A program made the translations under genes and the position numbers. DNA of 48,950 nt from Klebsiella pneumoniae (lineage in GTDB: Bacteria > Pseudomonadota > Gammaproteobacteria > Burkholderiales > UBA3065). The stretch is from the NCBI GenBank assembly GCA_945897555.1, contig CAMDGF010000010.1, positions 1 to 48,950 of the forward strand. Reading direction: 5' to 3'. Shown piece by piece: positions 43,712-48,950 of the stretch (position 1 is its first letter; every line of letters starts with the position of its first letter). The notes beneath the pieces were generated by a model that saw only the letters and a program-made list of their open reading frames with translations, was not told the origin of the DNA and did not search any database.

Positions 43712-44306
43712 GCCCGGCCAGATACTCGGATACAGCCTTCATCTCGCTGTCGGTCAAGCGGTTGGCCACACCGTTCATCATGATGTGGTTGCGCTCGTAA
43801 GCGGAGAAGGCTTTGAGCTGGGAATACAGGTAGTCAGCGTGCTGGCCGGCCAGGCGCGGATACTGGTCGGGGATGCCGGCACCGTTCGGGGCATGGCAGC
43901 CGGAACAGGAAGGCAGGCCCTTGGAGGCGTTGCCGTAGCGATAGATCGCCTCCCCGGCCTTCGCCAGCTCTGCGTTGCTGCCGGCCGGAGGGGGGGGCGT
44001 CTGCTTGGCGTAATAAGCGGCCACGCTGACCATGTCCTCTGGGCTCAGGATCGCGGCCATGCCGCCCATGATGGCGTTCTGCCGCACACCCGCCTTGAAG
44101 TTGGCGAGTTGCTTGGCGATGTAGGCGGGGTGCTGACCGGCCAGATGCGGGTTGGTTGGCGCCAAGCTCATGCCGTTGGCACCATGGCACGCGGCACACA
44201 CGTTGGTGACGATCTGCTCGGCCTTGGCGAGGTCGGGCTTTGGCGTCTCGGCAGATGCGGAACTGGCGACGGCAGCGAGGATGAGCGTGGATAGGTACCG
44301 CTTCAT
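43704..44306 (-). CDS. Cytochrome c4-type diheme protein
   Basis: A 200-residue exported protein with signal peptide L-S-T-L-I-L-A-A-V-A-S-S-A-S-A. Two class I haem domains are visible, each with C-x-x-C-H: C-A-A-C-H near residue 38 and C-S-G-C-H near 135, with methionine ligands likely in N-A-I-M-G-G-M and N-H-I-M-M-N-G. Cytochromes c4 carry electrons to terminal oxidases in the periplasm. GGAG before ATG 44306 decides the start. Its 3' end overlaps the GT2-FkbM gene by 8 bases; it is divergent from engB, a common proteobacterial arrangement. Confidence 0.95.
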   Translation of the reverse strand: MKRYLSTLILAAVASSASAETPKPDLAKAEQIVTNVCAACHGANGMSLAPTNPHLAGQHPAYIAKQLANFKAGVRQNAIMGGMAAILSPEDMVSVAAYYAKQTPPPPAGSNAELAKAGEAIYRYGNASKGLPSCSGCHAPNGAGIPDQYPRLAGQHADYLYSQLKAFSAYERNHIMMNGVANRLTDSEMKAVSEYLAGLK

Positions 44307-44422
44307 GACAACTCCGGGGTGTAAAGTCCTAAGGGTTGCACGGATTCTAGTCCATCCGGCGCGTTCCGGTGGCCACCGCGGCCGCCGTCTGCGGCCATCG
44401 TCCATCTGATCCCTGAGCCCGC

Positions 44423-45094
44423 ATGGCCGTCATCCACGACATCCACTTCGTCACCTCCTTCGACAAGCTGCACGACCTCCCACCCGCGGGGCCGCCCGAG
44501 GTCGCCTTCGTCGGTCGGTCGAATGCCGGCAAGTCGAGCGCCATCAACGCCATGGCCAACCGCAGGCGTCTGGCGTACGTGTCGCGCACGCCCGGTCGCA
44601 CGCAGCTCATCAACTTCTTCGCTTGGGGCGGCCGCGGCATCCTCGTCGACTTGCCCGGTTATGGCTTTGCCAAGGTGCCGGAAGCCATGCGCCGCAACTG
44701 GAACGCCCTGGTTGGCGGCTATATCGAGAAACGCGAGCCGCTCGCAGGCTTGGTGGTCATCATGGACGCACGCCACCCCATGAAACAGCTCGACGAGGAG
44801 ATGCTCGACTGGATCACACCGCGGCAGATCCCGGTCCATATCTTGCTGTCCAAAGCTGACAAACTGTCTCGCAACGAGGCTATCCAGACCCTCGCCAAGG
44901 TCAAGCGCGCGGTGGGTGAGAGACCGCTGGCCAGCAGTGTTCAACTGTTCTCGAGCCTCAACCGTCAGGGTGTTGATGAGGCGATCGGCGTGATCAGCCG
45001 AATGCTGGCTGGTGCAGGCTCCCTACCTGTGGTGACCTCGCCGGCGGAGAAGCTTTCAGGGGCACCAGAGTCAACCGTCGGCCAACTCGACTGA
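44423..45094 (+). CDS. engB: Ribosome biogenesis GTP-binding protein EngB/YsxC
   Basis: A 223-residue small GTPase needed for large-subunit assembly. The P-loop is F-V-G-R-S-N-A-G-K-S-S near residue 30, followed by R-T-P-G-R-T-Q, the G3 motif D-L-P-G-Y-G-F-A-K-V and the G4 motif L-S-K-A-D-K-L. The last 25 residues extend beyond the usual domain. It is divergent from the cytochrome c4 gene and precedes hemB by 105 bases. Confidence 0.97.
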   Translation: MAVIHDIHFVTSFDKLHDLPPAGPPEVAFVGRSNAGKSSAINAMANRRRLAYVSRTPGRTQLINFFAWGGRGILVDLPGYGFAKVPEAMRRNWNALVGGYIEKREPLAGLVVIMDARHPMKQLDEEMLDWITPRQIPVHILLSKADKLSRNEAIQTLAKVKRAVGERPLASSVQLFSSLNRQGVDEAIGVISRMLAGAGSLPVVTSPAEKLSGAPESTVGQLD

Positions 45095-46210
<1,116 letters not shown>

Positions 46211-46274
46211 GACCGCTCAGATCGAGGGTCTGCTTTCAAGGCCCCGACTCGCATCTAGGCGCATAAAAACGTTT

Positions 46275-47195
46275 TTAACCGGCTTTGGCGCCACCCGGCT
46301 TGCCACCGGGGCCGCCACCTTTCGGCGGGCCACCGGCCCCACGCCCACCGCCCTTGGCCCCGCCCAGCCCAAACAGCGGCGCATAGGCTTGCTCGCGCGA
46401 AAAACGCCAAGCGCTCAGCGCAAACGCCAGCAAGGTGAAACCGGCCAGAACGGCCAGATCGAGCGTCCACGCAAAGTCGCTGCCGCGGCCGGTCGCTTGC
46501 GGCAAGGCGTGCTTGAGCAGATCTACGCCATAGGTGTACGGGTTCAGGTGCGCGGCGATGCCCAGCAACCCTGGCAGGTTGCCGACCGGGTAAAGCGACC
46601 CCGACAGGAAGAACACCGGGAAGATGACGAAATTCATGATCGCGGCAAAGTTGTCGAGCGTCTTGGAGAAGGCCGCAACCAGCATACCGATGCCGGCACA
46701 AGCATAGGCAGTGGCGAAGATCCCGAGCGCCAGCAGCCCCCAGCGCGTGCTCGCCGGCAGATCGCCGAGCACCGCAAGGATGACGAGTAGCAGCAGCGCC
46801 TGGAACACCGCCGAGATGGCGGCCGCCTGCATCTTGGCGAACACGATCCAATGGTGCGCAAAGGGCGCGATGACCAGCATCCGCATCACCCCCGACTCTT
46901 TCTCGTAGACGGTCGAGAGCGCGCCCAGCAGGGCGCCGAACAGGATCGCCATGCCCATCACGCCCGGCACCAGGAAGCTGCGGTAGCTGCCGCCAGCGCC
47001 ACCCACAGTGGCCTCGAAGCCGGCGCCAATGACGAACAGCCAGATCAAAGGCCGCACCAAAGCCGACAGCAGCCGGCCCTTCTGCCGCCAGAGCTTGACC
47101 AGGTCGCGCTCGACCACCGCATAGACCGGGCGCCACAGGCCGGGGCGGGCGCGTGGCTGGTCCGCCACGCTCGGGGTTGGCTGCGGCGCGCTCAC
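46275..47195 (-). CDS. ABC-2 type transporter permease with Gly-rich tail
   Basis: A 306-residue permease with six predicted membrane helices and the ABC-2 signature L-N-P-Y-T-Y-G-V-D-L-L-K-H-A-L-P. Its GTG start at 47195 overlaps the ATPase stop as GTGA; a GTG at 47207 is also possible. The last 30 residues are almost only Gly, Lys, Pro, Ala and Arg, an unusual flexible basic tail in the cytoplasm. With the ATPase it forms a DrrAB-like exporter. Position after pqqE suggests a link to PQQ-dependent oxidation, where similar ABC pairs occur, but the substrate is unknown. A palindrome TAAAAACGTTTTTA (46264-46277) covers the stop codon. Confidence 0.9.
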   Translation of the reverse strand: MSAPQPTPSVADQPRARPGLWRPVYAVVERDLVKLWRQKGRLLSALVRPLIWLFVIGAGFEATVGGAGGSYRSFLVPGVMGMAILFGALLGALSTVYEKESGVMRMLVIAPFAHHWIVFAKMQAAAISAVFQALLLLVILAVLGDLPASTRWGLLALGIFATAYACAGIGMLVAAFSKTLDNFAAIMNFVIFPVFFLSGSLYPVGNLPGLLGIAAHLNPYTYGVDLLKHALPQATGRGSDFAWTLDLAVLAGFTLLAFALSAWRFSREQAYAPLFGLGGAKGGGRGAGGPPKGGGPGGKPGGAKAG

Positions 47196-48100
47196 TGGTT
47201 CACCCACATGAAGACATCGTTGAGGTTGGGGCGCCGCACCACCACGCTGCGCACTCGGTCACCGAGCGACTCCGTGAGCGCAGCCAGCCGTGCAGCATCG
47301 TGCTGCGGCGGGCGGAACGAGAGCGTCTCGAACTCGATTCGCGCCGGGCCGAGCAAGGCCTCCAACTCGGCGCGTACAGCGTCCGGTTGGTGAGCGTTCA
47401 CTTCCACGATGTCGATGCCGAGGTCGGCCACCAGGGCTTGAGGCTCGCCCTGCAGGACGATGCGCCCGCCGCGGATGAAGGCCACACGATCGCAATCCGC
47501 AGCTTCCTCAAGGTAGTGCGTGGTCAGCAGCACGGTCATGCCGGTCTCGGCGCGCAGTTGGGCGATGAAGCGCCAGATGCGGCGCCGGCTCGGCAGGTCC
47601 AACCCGATCGTCGGCTCGTCGAGGAACAGCACCTCGGGGCGGTGCAGCACGCCGCGGGCGATGTCGAGCGCGCGGCGCTGGCCACCGGAGAGCGAGCCGA
47701 CCGGCTTGTCGCGCTTCTCCTCCAGCCCGAACAGGCGGATCAGATGCTCGGCGCGCGCTTGGGTCTCGGCCAGCGGCAGATCGTAGAGCAGGCCGGAGAA
47801 GCGCAGGTTCTCCCAGACCGAGAGCTGCCGGTCGAGTGCCGAATCCTGGAACACCAGCCCGATGCGCTGACGCACCGCAACCGGATCGGTCTGCGTGTCG
47901 ATACCACACACCATCGCGTGGCCCGCGCTCGGCTGCACCAGTGAGGAGAGCATGTGGATGCTTGTGGACTTGCCCGCCCCGTTGGGGCCGAGCAAGCCAA
48001 AGAACTCACCGCGCCCGATCTCGAGGTCGAGGCTGGCAACGGCGGTGAAGTCGCCGTAGCGCTTGACCAAGCCCTCGGCGCGAACGGCAGGGGCGCTCAC
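47192..48100 (-). CDS. ABC transporter ATP-binding protein (DrrA-like)
   Basis: A 302-residue ATPase. Walker A is G-P-N-G-A-G-K-S-T near residue 38, followed by the Q-loop V-F-Q-D-S, the signature L-S-G-G-Q-R-R, Walker B V-L-F-L-D-E-P-T and the switch His in T-T-H-Y-L-E-E-A. The C-terminal 80 residues are the regulatory extension typical of DrrA/NatA proteins. It drives export by the permease encoded immediately downstream. It lies 124 bases after pqqE with a long imperfect hairpin in the gap. Confidence 0.95.
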   Translation of the reverse strand: MSAPAVRAEGLVKRYGDFTAVASLDLEIGRGEFFGLLGPNGAGKSTSIHMLSSLVQPSAGHAMVCGIDTQTDPVAVRQRIGLVFQDSALDRQLSVWENLRFSGLLYDLPLAETQARAEHLIRLFGLEEKRDKPVGSLSGGQRRALDIARGVLHRPEVLFLDEPTIGLDLPSRRRIWRFIAQLRAETGMTVLLTTHYLEEAADCDRVAFIRGGRIVLQGEPQALVADLGIDIVEVNAHQPDAVRAELEALLGPARIEFETLSFRPPQHDAARLAALTESLGDRVRSVVVRRPNLNDVFMWVNQ

Positions 48101-48124
48101 CGTCTACCGTCCCGGGCGACCAGT

Positions 48125-48189
48125 GCACGCGACCCTTTTCGAAGCGACCTTCGAGCGCAGCGAGCGCGAGCGAGAAAAGTGGTCGGTGC
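48125..48189. repeat. Long imperfect inverted repeat between pqqE and the ABC ATPase gene
   Basis: GCAC (48125-48128), CGACC (48130-48134) and CTTTTC (48135-48140) pair with GAAAAG (48174-48179), GGTCG (48181-48185) and GTGC (48186-48189), leaving single bulges at 48129 and 48180. This gives a 15-bp stem with a 33-base loop. No T-run follows on the minus strand, so it is not a standard terminator. Confidence 0.6.
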
Positions 48190-48224
48190 GATGGTCGCCA
48201 AGTCCACTGGCCGGCTCGGGCTCG

Positions 48225-48950
48225 CTACTGGCCGATGCGGCTGTTGTCCGCCGACGGCACCGAGCCGCACTCGAACAGGCGGCGATGCTCCTCGGTCAGG
48301 GCGCCACCCTCACGCTGCTTCATCAGTTCGCGCGAATCCTTGTCGGTGCGGAAGACGATCGGCTTGGCCTGGGCAGTGGCCTTGAGCGAATCCGCCACCG
48401 CTTCGGCAAGCTTGTGGTGGTGCGGACTCTTGCTGCAAACCGGGTCGGCGTTGGTCGCATCGCCCGTGAGCATGTACGCCTGGCAGCGGCAGCCGCCAAG
48501 GTCATTTTCCTTCTCGTCGCAGGTCTTGCAGAGGTCGTTCATCCAGCCATCGCCGCGATAGGTGTTGAAGGCCGGCGAGTCGTACCAGATCCAGTCCATG
48601 CTCTTGTCACGGGCGTTCGGGAACTCGATGCCCGGCAGCATGCTGGCCACATGGCAGGGCAGCATGGTTCCATCGGCCTGCACGGTGATGAACACGTTAC
48701 CCCAACCGTTCATGCACTTCTTCGGGCGCTCGGAGTAGTAGTCCGGCATGACGAAGAACAGCTTCATCTTGCCCTTCACCTTCTCGCGGAAGGCGTCGGT
48801 GATCTGCTCGGCACGAACCAGTTGCTCCTTGGTCGGCAGCAGCTGGTCGCGGTTGAGGAAGGCCCAGCTGTAGAACTGGCTGTTGGCCAGCTCGACGTAG
48901 TCCGCCTCCATGCGCTCGGCCATCTCGAGGATCTCGCCGACGTGGTCGAT
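48225..48950 (-). CDS. pqqE: PQQ biosynthesis radical SAM protein PqqE (N-terminal part beyond window)
   Basis: The frame is open to the window edge and covers about 241 C-terminal residues. PqqE crosslinks Glu and Tyr of the PqqA peptide using radical SAM chemistry. Visible are Y-V-E-L-A-N-S-Q-F-Y-S-W-A, F-F-V-M-P-D-Y-Y and the SPASM iron-sulfur region with P-C-H-V-A, C-K-T-C and G-G-C-R-C-Q-A-Y. The radical SAM cysteines lie outside the window. The other pqq genes are expected upstream. Presence implies PQQ-dependent dehydrogenases. Confidence 0.95.
   Translation of the reverse strand: MDHVGEILEMAERMEADYVELANSQFYSWAFLNRDQLLPTKEQLVRAEQITDAFREKVKGKMKLFFVMPDYYSERPKKCMNGWGNVFITVQADGTMLPCHVASMLPGIEFPNARDKSMDWIWYDSPAFNTYRGDGWMNDLCKTCDEKENDLGGCRCQAYMLTGDATNADPVCSKSPHHHKLAEAVADSLKATAQAKPIVFRTDKDSRELMKQREGGALTEEHRRLFECGSVPSADNSRIGQ

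Overview
The window is about 49 kb of GC-rich, densely coded bacterial chromosome. Gene content (Kdo transferase WaaA, LpxL-type acyltransferase, ZapD, YacG, cytochrome c4, PqqE, paired cyanophycin synthetases) points to a betaproteobacterium, probably Rhodocyclales-like. This is inference from gene families; no rRNA is present. I see no prophage, insertion sequence or CRISPR array.

Layout. 1-989: exported serine protease cut by the window edge. 990-1320: AT-rich gap with three inverted repeats and a terminator-ended small RNA candidate. 1321-8151: yggX, then polyphosphate genes ppk1, CYTH-CHAD protein and sixA facing ppx and phoU; phoU has a good Pho box. 8239-13008: rpiA, ilvA, dgkA, trpG, trpD and two tRNA-Lys genes with a clear promoter. 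13141-14072: a delta-class carbonic anhydrase bracketed by near-identical terminators. 14084-22661: MAPEG protein, small membrane protein, PAS-PAS chemoreceptor, methyltransferase, CheA-like kinase with response regulator, LON-domain protein, exported histone-deacetylase-like hydrolase, a small secreted protein and an outer-membrane-type protein. 22720-27111: DCC and HNH proteins, Tat-exported PhoX phosphatase, threonylcarbamoyl-AMP synthase, DUF3833 lipoprotein. 27206-34799: cyanophycin island (DUF1854 protein and ABC transporter, divergent from two cyanophycin synthetases). 34796-37539: lipoprotein, then a PlcP-like phosphoesterase and Agt-like glycosyltransferase pair behind a candidate Pho box. 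37615-48950: prfB with programmed frameshift, zapD, yacG, waaA, lpxL, a GT2-FkbM fusion, cytochrome c4, engB, hemB, an ABC-2 exporter and the C-terminal part of pqqE.

Two themes stand out. The first is phosphate: polyphosphate synthesis and breakdown, PhoU, PhoX, and a gene pair that in other bacteria replaces phospholipids by glycolipids under phosphate starvation, with Pho-box-like repeats at phoU and plcP. The second is nitrogen storage as cyanophycin: one canonical synthetase, and a paralogue whose Mur-ligase P-loop is destroyed, next to a dedicated ABC transporter/DUF1854 pair across a strong 32-bp dyad that looks like a shared operator.
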